This document shows, piece by piece, positions 40,170-51,308 of a DNA stretch of 64,000 bases. Location: the NCBI GenBank assembly GCA_963965975.1, contig OZ014423.1:806001-870000 (forward strand), given 5' to 3'. The notes beneath the pieces were generated by a model. That model worked only from the letters and a program-made list of their open reading frames with translations. It searched no databases and was not told the DNA's origin. Numbering within the stretch: position 1 is the first letter of the stretch; every line of letters begins with the position of its first letter. This stretch comes from Xestospongia bergquistia. Lineage: Eukaryota; Porifera; Demospongiae; Haplosclerida; Petrosiidae. The position numbers were made by a program, and so were the translations under genes.

Positions 40170-43089
40170 CTATTGGACATATAGCTCTATAATCTCAAGA
40201 GGTGTGTCCTCATTGCTACGGTTTTCATTACCACATAATCGTAACTCAATATCTGAGTTGGTCTCTGGAACATCCTTACAGAACCATTGACCCCTATCAC
40301 AACACATATCTTTTTCAGTACAACCTTGACCATCCCATAAAGGATCATCTGTATATAATGTATTATAAAGATAAGTATCTTTAGCTCCAGTTTCACAAAA
40401 GTAGTCTTCACCAACAAAAGATGGTATGGAGAAAGGAACAGGAGAGTCTTTGTTAGTACATGGACAGGCAAAGTTTACATAACGTTCTATTGGATCAAGG
40501 GCACCAGCAAAAGTCCAAATATGTTGTCTTTTGCTGTTATTTTTATATGTCAAAACAACTCCATCTACATAGAGATCATCTATTGTGAAAAGAGGGTTTC
40601 TTTGAAACCAGTAGAATGCATTAGGTGAAGACCATTGATAACCTCTTACACGACCACAAACCTTTGAGTATGGGATACCACAAGTTGAAAAGAAAGCAGA
40701 TGAACAGCCTGGTTCAGCTTGACCACGTTGACAGGTCTTAAGTGACCCATCTTGTCTGAGAGTCAAATTACCAGGACACTTTGTACCTGGTACTGACATA
40801 TTAAGATAAGCTACTCTCATAAACCCTTTGTTGCCTTTTATCTCTTTCTCCAATTCACAATACACTGACTTATTTCCTACAAGGTACTCTCCTGATGTAG
40901 CAGAACTATATTGTAATAGAGTTGAGCAAGACTCAAATTTAGTGTTTGGAGGAGGTCCAGTAGGTTGTGTAGGTGATGGTGACAATGGTGAAACAGTAAT
41001 GGAAGGTAATGTGGATGGTGTAGTGGGTGGTGCTAAGGAAGCATTGTTCTGAAGAAGATCTGCAATATAGTTTATACCACCTTTGACAATAGAGCCAATG
41101 TTGTCTATCATATTCTTCTCTAGATCTTCAAAATTTCTTAGAGTCTGACAACACACTAAAAACATGAAAGGAAACTAGTAACCTTTTGATAGTATATTAT
41201 TGAGTTAGATAACAGTAATGTACATCCTGTTAATATAAACTATGTAGGGCTGTGTTGACATTAAAATTAACACAACAAAAGATCTTACTTCCTTCTAGAG
41301 TTGGTGTGGGTGTGATGGTGACAGTAAAACCAACAGATGAAGTAATAATACTAGTAGTTGTAGAGACAGACACAGATGTCGTTGTTACAGTTGATGTCAG
41401 AGTAGTGGCTGAGATACTAGTAGTCGTGACTGTTGATGTCACAGTGGTTGTAGAGACACTGGTAACAGTAGACGTTGATGTCATAGTATTTGTTATTGTA
41501 TATGTTGTTGGGTCACATGACTGAGTACCTATATATGGTGGGAAAATAGCATAGTTACTATGACTACATATTTTAAAGACAAGACCTCTGCTCTTTGACT
41601 AATATATTGAATGTAAGCAGGTGTCATTGTATGTAAAATATTTGTATGTTGCAGTACATATATAATTTACAATGAATCATTCTTTCTTCGATGACATGTT
41701 GTACAAAAATATAATATTTTGGTGTATCAGGATCAAATTTTTACAGTACTCTATATACAATTACATGATATCGAACTTACTGTTCACATATAAGAGCCGG
41801 TTGGCTGTTGTGAGTCTCAATTTAACTGGCAAATACCGATAGTTCAGTTTATTTTTTAAGGACTCCTGTATCAATTTCTGTGTGATTTCAGCTGGTGTTA
41901 GATTAGGTTGTTTCTGTAAATGTATGGCTATCACACCACTAACTATTGGAGTAGACATTGATGTTCCACTGAGTGTTTTAATACATGAACATTGATTACA
42001 AGTGTAATCAGCTCCTTGTATTATGTCGCCAGGTGCTAGTATATCAACACAGGAACCGCCATTTGTATAATAGTAGACATCATCACCTTTTGCAGTGCCT
42101 CCAACAGTAATAACTCCAGGAGTACTAGCTGGAGTTTTTAAACAAGCATCACCTTCATCATTACCAGCAGCTGCAACAATTGGAATTGATTTGTTGAGGA
42201 CGTTCTTCAACACAGTATCAACTGAGCTAGCATACCCTCCACCCAATGACATAGAGATGATACTTGGACGACGTGGATTTGAAGACATAATTTTATTTGC
42301 AGCATGGTTTAGTCCATCGATAATAGCACTCCATGGTGCACGATTATTACACCCTAATACTCGTACACTATAACAAGTAGCTTTTTTAGCAACTCCACTA
42401 TTCTTTCCACAAGCAAGACTTGCAACATGTGTTCCATGTCCATGACAATCCCTACCTTGTTGATTAGCATTGTAAGTGGCATCAATTGGATCACGTCCTG
42501 AATAGTTAGCTCTATAACCTTCAAATTCACAATGGTCATAGTTGATACCTATTTTAAGAATTAAATGTCCTAACATTTTTAGTATTGTTTTTACCTGAAT
42601 CAAGTATGTAAATATCAACACCCTCTCCATCACCATAGGGCTCAAATTTACCATTTAATGTTGAACTAACTTGGTCTATACGATCCAGTGCCCACGAGAG
42701 AGTACCCTCAGCATATGTCTCTTCTTCAACAAACTCCACATTATCAAGGTCTTTTACCTGAAAAGTAACAAGACTATAACAAGACACCATCTTATAATTC
42801 ATATAGACCTTACCTTATGTGCTCCATCTTCTGACAGCTCTGCAGTTACTATTTTAGCAAAAGGGCCCTCTACTTTCTCAAAAATGGCAGAATTCAAGGA
42901 CTCATTTCGAACTTCATCAACAATGGTCTCAAACTTATCATGGCTGGTCTCGCTTTTCAACACAACAATATACCGACCTGTTGTCTCAACTCCAGGAGCA
43001 GCACGTATAACTCGACGAGCTTGCACTACAGCTACTGCAGTGAGCAGGAGTACTAGTACAAAAGGAAGCTTTTCTTTGCAAATTTGCAT
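40170..43089 (-). CDS. Secreted subtilase with Ser/Thr stalk and fibrinogen-like C-terminal domain, copy C
   Basis: Exons 43089-42814, 42757-42595, 42548-41781, 41528-41289, 41155-40170 give 810 residues. Signal peptide MQICKEKLPFVLVLLLTAVAVVQA, I9 propeptide, S8 domain (YILDSG, CHGHGTHVASL, AAGNDEGDAC, LSGTSMSTPIVSG; triad intact), stalk of about 80 residues (TSTVTSVSTTTVTSTVTT), the CCQTLRNFEDLEKNM segment, a longer Pro/Ser/Thr linker (SPLSPSPTQPTGPPP) and the fibrinogen-like/Cys-rich domain ending IELYVQ. It is head-to-head with the granulin gene 237 bp away, so the two may share a promoter. Confidence 0.9.
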
Positions 43090-43326
43090 CGTTCTATTCT
43101 ATGTGCGCTAATTTTCAATTGCGCTGGCCTCTTTTTCTCCCAACTTACATGTATTACAATCATGGTCGCAAAGTCCAAGCCGCAATTAAAATTAGATTGT
43201 AAAATTTATTATTAGACTGAATTGTTGCTAAGGAAGACTGACAAAGGTAGGCTCCACCCTCATGATAATAAGTGCTTATTGTTGCATCTAGAGAATGTGT
43301 TTTGTCTACAATTGAAGACCAGGAAA
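43090..43326. promoter_or_regulatory. Bidirectional intergenic region, subtilase C / granulin
   Basis: 237 bp between divergent start codons. No strong core motif recognised. Its equivalent in the second duplication copy (upstream of 52158) has diverged. Confidence 0.4.
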
Positions 43327-43929
43327 ATGTCATTACTTAACTTAATCGTTTGGTGTCTTCTTCTCCATCTGACCAACTGCAGTCTCCTCTACAATGCACC
43401 ACTTCATGGAGGCATCAGTAAACTTTGCCCAGATCGTAATACAGAGTGTTCTCCAGATAATACTTGTTGTCCTCTTGCTGATGGCAAGTATGGTTGTTGT
43501 AAATACTCGAATGGTGTCTGCTGTGAGGACAAGGAGCACTGTTGCCCTAACAACGCAAAATGTAGCCAAAATGGGGCCAGATTTGAGTGTATTGACAAAG
43601 ACGGAAGAGTTATAAGTGAAAATTATGAAAATGAATATCTTGATAGTTACTTTTACGGTTGGAGGACATGTCCAAATGGATATTGTTGGAATGAGTTTAG
43701 CACCTGTTGTGGTACAGCTTCATCTGGTTTTTACTGTTGTCCAATTCATGATGGTGTTTGCTGTGGAGATGGATCCTGGTGTTGTGAGAAGGGCTCCCGA
43801 TGTGGACCTACACCAGCTAAATTAGGAAGAAATGATGAGGGTTATAATCCTACATGTATTTCACCCGATGGGTCGACAACAGTTGCGTATTTGGGTAGCC
43901 AACCTTATATAAAGAAGGACACAATTTAA
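43327..43929 (+). CDS. Secreted two-domain granulin
   Basis: Single exon, 200 residues from the ATG at 43327, chosen because it starts a good signal peptide (MSLLNLIVWCLLLHLTNCSL); the frame is open upstream to an ATG at 43222. Two granulin modules with paired cysteines follow: CPDRNTECSPDNTCC, YGCC, GVCCEDKEHCC, then C...C; and CPNGYCWNEFSTCC, FYCC, GVCCGDGSWCC, then C...C. The first has the canonical twelve-Cys layout. The second is slightly shortened at the start and extended before its last Cys. Granulins are secreted, disulphide-ladder growth-factor-like or lysosomal proteins. The role here is unknown. A degenerate copy of the 3' half lies at 52714-52925. Confidence 0.9.
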   Translation: MSLLNLIVWCLLLHLTNCSLLYNAPLHGGISKLCPDRNTECSPDNTCCPLADGKYGCCKYSNGVCCEDKEHCCPNNAKCSQNGARFECIDKDGRVISENYENEYLDSYFYGWRTCPNGYCWNEFSTCCGTASSGFYCCPIHDGVCCGDGSWCCEKGSRCGPTPAKLGRNDEGYNPTCISPDGSTTVAYLGSQPYIKKDTI

Positions 43930-44069
43930 AGTTATTCTGTTTTTTTCTCTGATACTATTTGTTATAACTTTGTTTTAATCAACATCCATTCTCAGTACAA
44001 CAGTATTTTTATTATGAAGAGTTAATAACTGTTAATAGTGTAGTCTGCCTTTTCAGCATAGAATATAGA

Positions 44070-44925
44070 TGAAGGGGTTATCATATTCCCTGAATGACAG
44101 ACAGGAAGACTTCTCCAGCAAAGTCACATGTTCTTGTGTAAATTAAATAATACTTTTTACAGTGATTGTACAAGTAATGAAAGAAATATCTGAGATATAG
44201 TTATGTGGCTGGATGAAGTGTGATAAAGAAACCATTCTATGACTCATTTAGTTCCTCATTACTATAATTGGCAGTGTTTTGAAGTGTGTGTGCTTCATAT
44301 TATTTACTACTGTGTGCCCCCCTTTTTTGAACCATCAAAAGATCAAAAGATTAATACCTGGAATACCCAAGAAGGAAGACAGCCTTGGTCTATGTCACAA
44401 TACCTGCTTTGTAAACAAAGTTCATACCTTAAAACAACTATCCATGATCATTGTTACTCCCACTCCTTTGTAGTAATCTCAGCTGTATGAGTGCACATCT
44501 CATATCGCTGTTGACCCTTTATGAGGTAATGCTTCATATGACTGTCATGTGACTCATAGATTATATTTTAATTGACTATTGAGATTTCAGACAATTAAAA
44601 GTCTTATTTAAAATTAAACACTTTGAATACAAAACTACAAAAACCTAATTTAATGAAAATTTTTTTTCAACTATTACTAAGTACAACTGGACTTATTTGC
44701 TTCAATTTAACTTTAACTTTCATTTTTGCGGCAAATTAGAATCTAGAAAATGAAGGTACATAATGAATGAATAGTCAAATTAATGGATGATAAAATATAT
44801 GAAGTAATTACAAAGATTTATTAATCTATGTTTAATTATTATATAAACCCTCAAAAGTATCTGCTTAGCTGTCATAGCTGGTACCTGGCTTATGATTAGC
44901 TCACATGAACAAGATACATGATGTG
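44070..44925 (+). pseudogene. Decayed duplicate fragment of the WDR59 5' region
   Basis: Three blocks match WDR59 in order: 44073-44190 with 53038-53165 (start exon and exon 2; GAAGGGGTTATCATATTCCC against GAAGTGGTTATCAAATTCCC), 44275-44590 with about 53930-54300 (exon encoding NHQKVDIWDTQEGRQP) and about 44790-44925 with about 54550-54645 (exon encoding KPSTVFACISAHMNKIYD). The start codon is gone, splice sites are altered and frames are broken. It lies downstream of the granulin gene, the same relative position as intact WDR59 has to the granulin remnant. Confidence 0.8.
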
Positions 44926-46283
44926 TGCAAAAAATGTGCAATTTGGTTACTGTTCTAAATGGCAAAAAACCAAAAAATCTTACCTCTTTCTGAAGTTGGA
45001 GTTGGTGTGACAGTGGAAGCAACAGATGTCACAATGTTTGTCACTGTGACTGTTTTAGCCACACAAGATTCAGTATCTAAATAAATACTGTCAACAGACT
45101 GAGTACCTATATATGGTGGGAAAATAGCATAGTTACTATGACTACATATTTAGAAAATAAAGCCATCTGCTCTTTGACAAATATATGGTTGAATATTTGA
45201 AGTAATTGCAAAGATTTATTAATCTGTGTTTAATTATTATAGAAACCCTCAACAGCTATCTACTTAGCTGTCATAGCTCGTATCTGGCTCATGATTAGCT
45301 CACATGAACAAGATAGATGATGTTTTGAACTGCAAAAAATTGAAACCTTACTTCTTTTTGGAGTTGGTGTGACAGTGGAAGCTATAGTACTGGTAACAGA
45401 TACCACAGTGTTTGCCACCATGCGTGTGTCAGCAAAACAAGACTGAGTACCTATATAAGGTGGGAAAATAGTGTAGTTGATATGGCTACATATTTAAAAA
45501 ATAAAGCCATCTGCTCTTTGACTAATAGACTGAGTGTACACAGGTGTCATTGTGTCTAGAGTATTTGAAAGTCTATACATGATTTCATCTTTGATGATAA
45601 TTATATTAGTACATAGCAGAGTAATATTTTGGCATGTCTTTGTCAAACACTTACAGCACTCTATACAGTTAGTGGATATCTAACTTACTATTCACATATG
45701 CATTTACAAGACAGTTGGGTGTTGAGCTTCTCAAACTAGGCTCCAAATAGCGATAGTTCAGTTTATCTTTTGAACACTCCTGTATCAGTTTTTGTCTGAT
45801 TTGAGCTAGTGTGAGATTAGGTTGTTTTTGTAAATGCATGGCTATAACACCACTAACTATCGGAGCTGCTGCAGATGTGCCAGTTAATGTTGTAATACAC
45901 TTTTGGGAACATTTTTCTTTACAAGTGCAATCAGCTCCCTGTACTATATAACCTGGTGCAAATATATGTCAACACAAGGACCACCATTGGTATAATAGTA
46001 GACATCGTCACTTAGCAGTTCTAAGTATGCAGAGGCTGCAACTGTAATAACTCTAGGGGTGCCAGCTGGACTTATATAACAAGCGTCATATCGATTGTTA
46101 CCAGCTGCTGCAACAATTGGAATTCCTTTATTGAGGATCTCCACCACTGTTTTATTGACTGACTCAGCCCAGATACCACTCAATGACATAGAGATGATAC
46201 TTGGACGACGTGGATTTGAAGAAGTAATTTTATTTGCAGCATGGTTTAGTCCATCAATAATAATGCTCCATGGTGCGCGACTA

Positions 46284-46420
46284 CACTGTTAAAACAAGGG
46301 TGTACATTTACACCAAAATAGGTGTGCACCATACACTTTAAAAACTCTACCCCTAGGGTGTAAATCTAAGACTGATATTTACACCATATTGGTGTATATC
46401 GCAACTCTTTCAAGTGTAAA
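46284..46420. repeat. Left terminal inverted repeat and subterminal GGTGTAAA motifs
   Basis: CACTGTTAAAA terminus followed by at least six copies, in both orientations, of GGTGTA or TTTACACC. Confidence 0.85.
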
Positions 46421-46594
46421 TTGGAAAATTATTTTAAAATTGAAATCTGTAACATTATTTTATTATTATATAAAACACTCAATATAATACATACCTGTTA
46501 TAATAAATAAACTGTAATAAACTAATAAACTATACATTATATAAATAAACTATAATAAAACTAAACTATAATAAACTAATAAACTATACATTAT

Positions 46595-47723
46595 CTAATT
46601 ATAAAGTATACTGTCCATCTTCTTTAGAGATGTAACAATCTCAATAACTGCAGGGGTATCTTGTTGTGAGTCTTCCAGTCCAAATACATAGTGCTGGATC
46701 ATTAATAAAAGCGACTGGACAGGCTTTGGGTATGCTATATCATAAAGGAAGTAAGAGCCAACCAGGTGGATCAAGGCACTCTCAAAAGAACTGAGTTCAC
46801 ATGTGACTTCTTCTTCTACCATGATATGGAAAGTGGTCTCTTCAGCAGAATGGCATACGATCATGTATGGAGCACTGAGCTGAACTTTTGCAGAAAAGAC
46901 TGCCAAGTCATCTGAATTCTAAAGTGAAATTAAAGAACTTTTATGAATATTAAAAAAAATTTTGAGGAAATCTCTGAGTCAAATTGTTAAATCACAACCA
47001 AAAACATAACAATTACCTAAAGTTAACATTACCTTCACAAACTGTACCAGCCTCTCATGGCGGCTTTTAGGAATCAACAATTCAGATAATAATTGAAAGG
47101 CTACTAAACCTATTACAAAAAATCATGTTATTGTATTCACTTGAATTATAGTGAAGCACCTTTATCCACAAGTCCTTCACTTTGCTCATCAAGAGTGGTG
47201 AGAAGCTGTTTCAGTTTTGGCCTATGCTTGAATTCCAATCGAGAATAAGCAATTATCCTTTTTTCCCATGTTGGCCAACTTTCCATGAGTGAATGGATGC
47301 TAGTCTTTTCATCTAAGCCAATAATTTTGAGATGGGACATTTAAAGTTGAGGAACAATGACTGCCATTTACGTCAAGACTTCTGTTTTCCTAGCAATGAT
47401 AATTGTTATGATAATTTGCTTTAGAGAAAAACTTTATATCAAGCACAGATGGGCAACAGTCAACACTAGATAACATAGTGACAAAATATATCACTGACCT
47501 TTTTAGCAGATATTGTACTGTCTATAATCTTTTTCAACTTGACCCTATCGGGTATTTTCTCAGCAACTTCCTTGAGATGTCCATCGCTCATAGAAAGAAA
47601 CGTTTCTCCGTCAATGGAATGGCTTTGAAAGTTGTCCAAAACTTTCTGAGGGATTCCTTTGGATGACAGGAACAGAGACAGTTCATCAGCAGACAAATCT
47701 TCCAATACAACGCAACTCGCCAT
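46595..47723 (-). CDS. Transposon accessory protein with N-terminal SAM domain
   Basis: Exon 1 (47723-47499) encodes MASCVVLEDLSADELSLFL, KGIPQKVLDNFQ, IDGETFLSMSDGHLKEV and IPDRVKLKKII, which fits a SAM domain (about 70 aa). Later exons encode SIHSLMESWPTWEKRIIAYS, about 47146-47310; GLVAFQLLSELLIPKSRHERLVQFVK, about 47030-47110; and a final exon NSDDLAVFSAKVQLSAPYM to 46595. The last three join in phase. The junction of exon 1 to the next exon is not resolved; a TAA lies just upstream of the ATG at 47340, so splicing must enter downstream of it. It is divergently transcribed from the transposase with 139 bp between starts. Function unknown. SAM domains self-associate, so a DNA-bound oligomeric or regulatory partner of the transposase is a guess. 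Confidence 0.7.
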
Positions 47724-47862
47724 TGAAAAGTAGAGAGACTGAGTGCAGCTGTTAAGGCAGGTGCTAAAACTGGTTGAAGTTTTGCGCATGCGTAACACCA
47801 TGCTGTTTAGAAAAATAGAAGGCAGGTGGCAGTTATCATAAACCGTTCTCAACAGATAACTC
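47724..47862. promoter_or_regulatory. Internal bidirectional promoter of the transposon with NRF-1-like site
   Basis: 139 bp between the SAM-gene and transposase start codons contain TGCGCATGCGTA at 47783-47794, one base from the NRF-1 palindrome found at the two HSP70 promoters. Confidence 0.55.
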
Positions 47863-50800
47863 ATGGATCCCGGAAATATCAAAGTTTGCCCACTATGTTC
47901 ATTTATGGTACCAAGCCTCATGTACTTGCTTAAACATGTTCGAGAAGTCCATGCACACAGACCTGGATTTTGTATCACCTGTTGTCTCGGTGGTTGTCGA
48001 AAACAATTTAGAAAATTCGAAGTTTACAGAAATCATGTGTATGATTTTCATACGGATTCTGAGCCTGTTATTCAATGTTCTACCTTTCAAGATCAGGATG
48101 ACCCTGATCATTGGTTGAATTGTGAAACTGACTCATTCAATGACCCAGAGATGACCTCATCCATTCTGTATTCAAAGAAAAGGGCTGCTGCTACATGGAT
48201 TTTAAAAGTCCAAGAGATGTACAAACTACCTCAGTCCACAATGGAACAAATTCTTAAGGATGTAACTGGTTTTTTTCAAAATATACTCATGGACCTGCAT
48301 GATGAATTGAAATCGATCTTGTCAAATTCTGGTATTGACCACACACTGCTTCAGGGATTTGACCAGTTATTTAGTGCTAACTCTTTCTATACTAATCCAT
48401 TTTTGGGATTAGAAACTCAGCATGCACAGCTGAAATATTACAAAGAGTCGTTGAATTTTGTGGTAAGAAGTATTATAATAAGATATTTGTATTGGTCAGT
48501 ACTAACTTTATGTTCATGTTATTTACAAGGAGCCAGAGCCAATTCTTCTTGGCACCGAAAGACAGTGGACAGGGAGTGGAAAAAAGAGAAGACATGCTGA
48601 AGTGCGAGAAGAAATGATGTATATTCCTTTATTGAAAACCATTCAGTCCCTCTTTTATAATCTTGATGTTGTGAGAATGGTATGTTCATAAGTAAATATG
48701 TACACTTTTAGAAAACACATTATTAAATATTTTATCTTTAGGTTGAGATGGGCCATAATTCAGATGATGGAATTATTAGAGACTATTGTGATGCCACTAT
48801 GTTTTCAAAACATCCCCTCCTAGCATTAGACTCAAACTTTCTTCAGATATTTTTATATTATGATGATTTAGAGGTATGTAACCCACTAGGTTCAAAACGT
48901 ATTATCCACAAGCTGGGTAAGTTATTCATTCATCCTTGTAATATAATTTACAGTCTATCTCCGCCTCTATGCAATATAGCTGTATTTTATTTTGTCCTTG
49001 GAAACCTTCCTCCTTTATTCCGCTCAAAGGTGAGCCGGATTCAACTAGCAGCTATTGTAAAGAGTGAACTTTTGAAGAAGTATGGTGCTAACAAAATTTT
49101 GAAGCCTATTATAGAAGACATAAAGAAATTGGTGAGCAATCACATCTACTGTATCTTGTTAACTTCTTGTTGACTCTTTTATAGGAAACAGGATATATGT
49201 TTCAGATCAGAGGACAGCCTCAAATGAAATGGGGAACTCTATGTTTGGTTCCTGCTGACAACTTGGCAAGCAATATATTAGGCGGCTTTAAAGAAGGTTC
49301 CACTGCCCATAGAGGTTGTCGTCACTGCCTTGCTCTACCATCTGACATTCAGTCAATATTCACTGAATCCAAACTTATATTACGTAACCCTGATGAACAC
49401 AAAACTAACTGTGATGAACTTGACAAAGCAACTAGTCAACGAGACCGAGACAAACTATCTATGGAATTTGGGATCAACCAGAGGTCAATTTTGGATGAGT
49501 TACTGTACTTCAAAGTTTGTTCAGGAGCCCTTGTACAGGATGTCATGCATGATGTCCTTGAAGGTACAAAAGCATACTTGCTTATTCATTTAATTAAAAT
49601 CTTCTATATGTATTCTTGAGTATGAAACAAAAGAACTCCTTCAGCAACACATAGACAAAGATGGTTACTACTCTTTAGAGTATCTAAACCAACAAATAAC
49701 TGGCTTTGAACTAGGATTGATGGAGATGAAGAATCGACCATCAACTATTGCTTTATCTACTCTACGAAGTAATGATCACAAACTGAAGCAAGAAGGTAAC
49801 AAAGGTTTCAACATCATGTTTATTTTTTTGACTTTACTACTTTGTAGCTGCACAAATGTGGTTGCTAGGAAGGGTTCTACCATTGATGGTTGGGGACAAG
49901 GTTCCTAGTGGTGATGAATTTTGGATCAATTATTTGGACTTATTGGAGATTGTTGATATCCTAATGGCCCCAGAGCTCACTGAAGATGATGTAGCTAATC
50001 TAGCAACACTAATTTCTGACCACCATCAACAGTTCAAGCTACTGTATCCTAATGCCTCCATCACTCCTAAAATACACTATATTGTGCATATGCCAAGGTT
50101 GATTCTTGAGTGAGTTTATGCAAATAACAAGTTCAGACAGACATATACATGTATGCAATTTTTATATTTTTAACAGATTTGGACCACTAAGACAACACTG
50201 GACAATGCGTTTTGAAGCAAAACATTCCTATTTCAAAAAAATCACTCAAAGTGTTGGTAACTTCATCAATCTACCATACACTCTGGCCATGCGTCATCAG
50301 AAACTTCAGTGCTACCATAGGATGAATAATTTTGAGTATCATTCTGGAACATTGGATGTTGGTCCAGGTGAATACATAATTTCTCATTTGCTATCATTTT
50401 CACCTCATTCATCTAGGTGACATTGTGTCTGCTTTGGTTGCTCCACCAGAGTTAGTTGAGTGCTCAGGAGATATTACAAGGTTATTATGATTACACTGTT
50501 TGAATCTCCTACCTATGTGTACCTTGTTTTAATTAATTTCCGCTAACAAATTTCTGAGAATAACTCTACCTGAAAGTATTATAATTTTAAACATGCAATC
50601 ACTAAAGTCCCTCCCTTCCTAACAAGTGACTTGGCTATGAGACTAGGTATATTTGTTGTTGTAAATTTAGAACTGCCTTGATTTGGCATCAAGTACTTAT
50701 AAGGTTATTTTGTGATTCTTTATTACAGGGTTGTATGGGTGTCCATTGACGGCACATTGTACAAGAAGTCTTGTGCCTTGGTGGTGAAGATGGACACAGA

Positions 50801-51050
50801 TTATCCTGTGTTTGGGAAGCTGCTCAATATATTTGTCATTGATTATAATGAAGTTTATTTTGAAGTGCAAGTTTTAAACACATTAGAATTCAATTATCAC
50901 TATCATTGTTTTGTTGTTCAAATGTCCTCAGTTAAATCCACAGTCAAATACAATGACCTTTTTTCATTCCAACCACATCATATTAGAACAATGCCTGTTT
51001 GTCATTCAGTCATACACTGTATAGTTCCTAAACATTATTTCACATCATGA
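47863..51050 (+). CDS. Transposase with N-terminal C2H2 zinc finger (CMC-like, unassigned)
   Basis: Exons 47863-48462, 48530-48679, 48742-49131, 49185-49563, about 49621-49795, 49848-50108, 50177-50367, 50417-50480, 50729-51050. Residues 1-70 contain C2H2-like fingers (CPLCSFMVPSLMYLLKHVREVH; CRKQFRKFEVYRNHVYDFH). The core has conserved blocks I associate with a large animal transposase family annotated only as uncharacterised: LQIFLYYDDLEVCNPLGSK, YFVLGNLPPLFRSKVS, VPADNLASNILGGFKEG, RGCRHCLA, LVQDVMHDVLEG, AAQMWLLGRVLPLMVG, HWTMRFEAKHSYFKK. Candidate catalytic acids are the Asp in YYDD and ADNL and a later Glu. All junctions join in phase except 49563 to 49621, where the only AG (TTCTTGAG) gives the wrong phase for YETKELL and reading on meets TGA at 49617. 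This copy may therefore be inactive. Confidence 0.82.
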
Positions 51051-51160
51051 TTTTAATAAATTAATAATAATTAATTTTAATAAATGAATTAATAATAAAT
51101 TATTAATAATAATTTATGATAATTAAGATTTATGAGTTAGAAAAGTAAAAGGCAGAGTAA

Positions 51161-51308
51161 ATCATATCATCATTGACCAATTGTTATGGTGAATGCATGT
51201 GTTTTACACCTAACTGCTGTACTTTACACCCTAAGGTAGATTTACACCCCTAAACCAAGAATAAGTTACACTCTGGTATACGATATTTACACCCCATTTT
51301 TAACAGTG
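51161..51308. repeat. Right terminal inverted repeat and subterminal TTTACACC motifs
   Basis: TTTTACACCTAA, TTTACACCCTAA, TTTACACCCCTAA, GTTACACT and TTTACACCCC precede the terminus TTTTTAACAGTG. Confidence 0.85.

Larger units (their letters stand above)
46284..51308. mobile_element. Autonomous-type DNA transposon with CACTG termini and TA target duplication
   Basis: 5,025 bp. Left end CACTGTTAAAACAAGGGTGT; the reverse complement of the right end is CACTGTTAAAAATGGGGTGT. The target is cut at CGACTA / TATTACACCC, and comparison with intact copy C (CGATTATTACACCC) shows a 2-bp TA duplication. About 150 bp at each end is dense in TTTACACC or GGTGTAAA motifs, a subterminal-repeat pattern typical of CMC (CACTA-Mirage-Chapaev) transposase binding sites. 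It encodes a multi-exon transposase (+) and a divergent SAM-domain gene (-). CACTG ends with TA duplication recall Mirage-type CMC elements, but KDZ-like families were not excluded. Confidence 0.88.
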
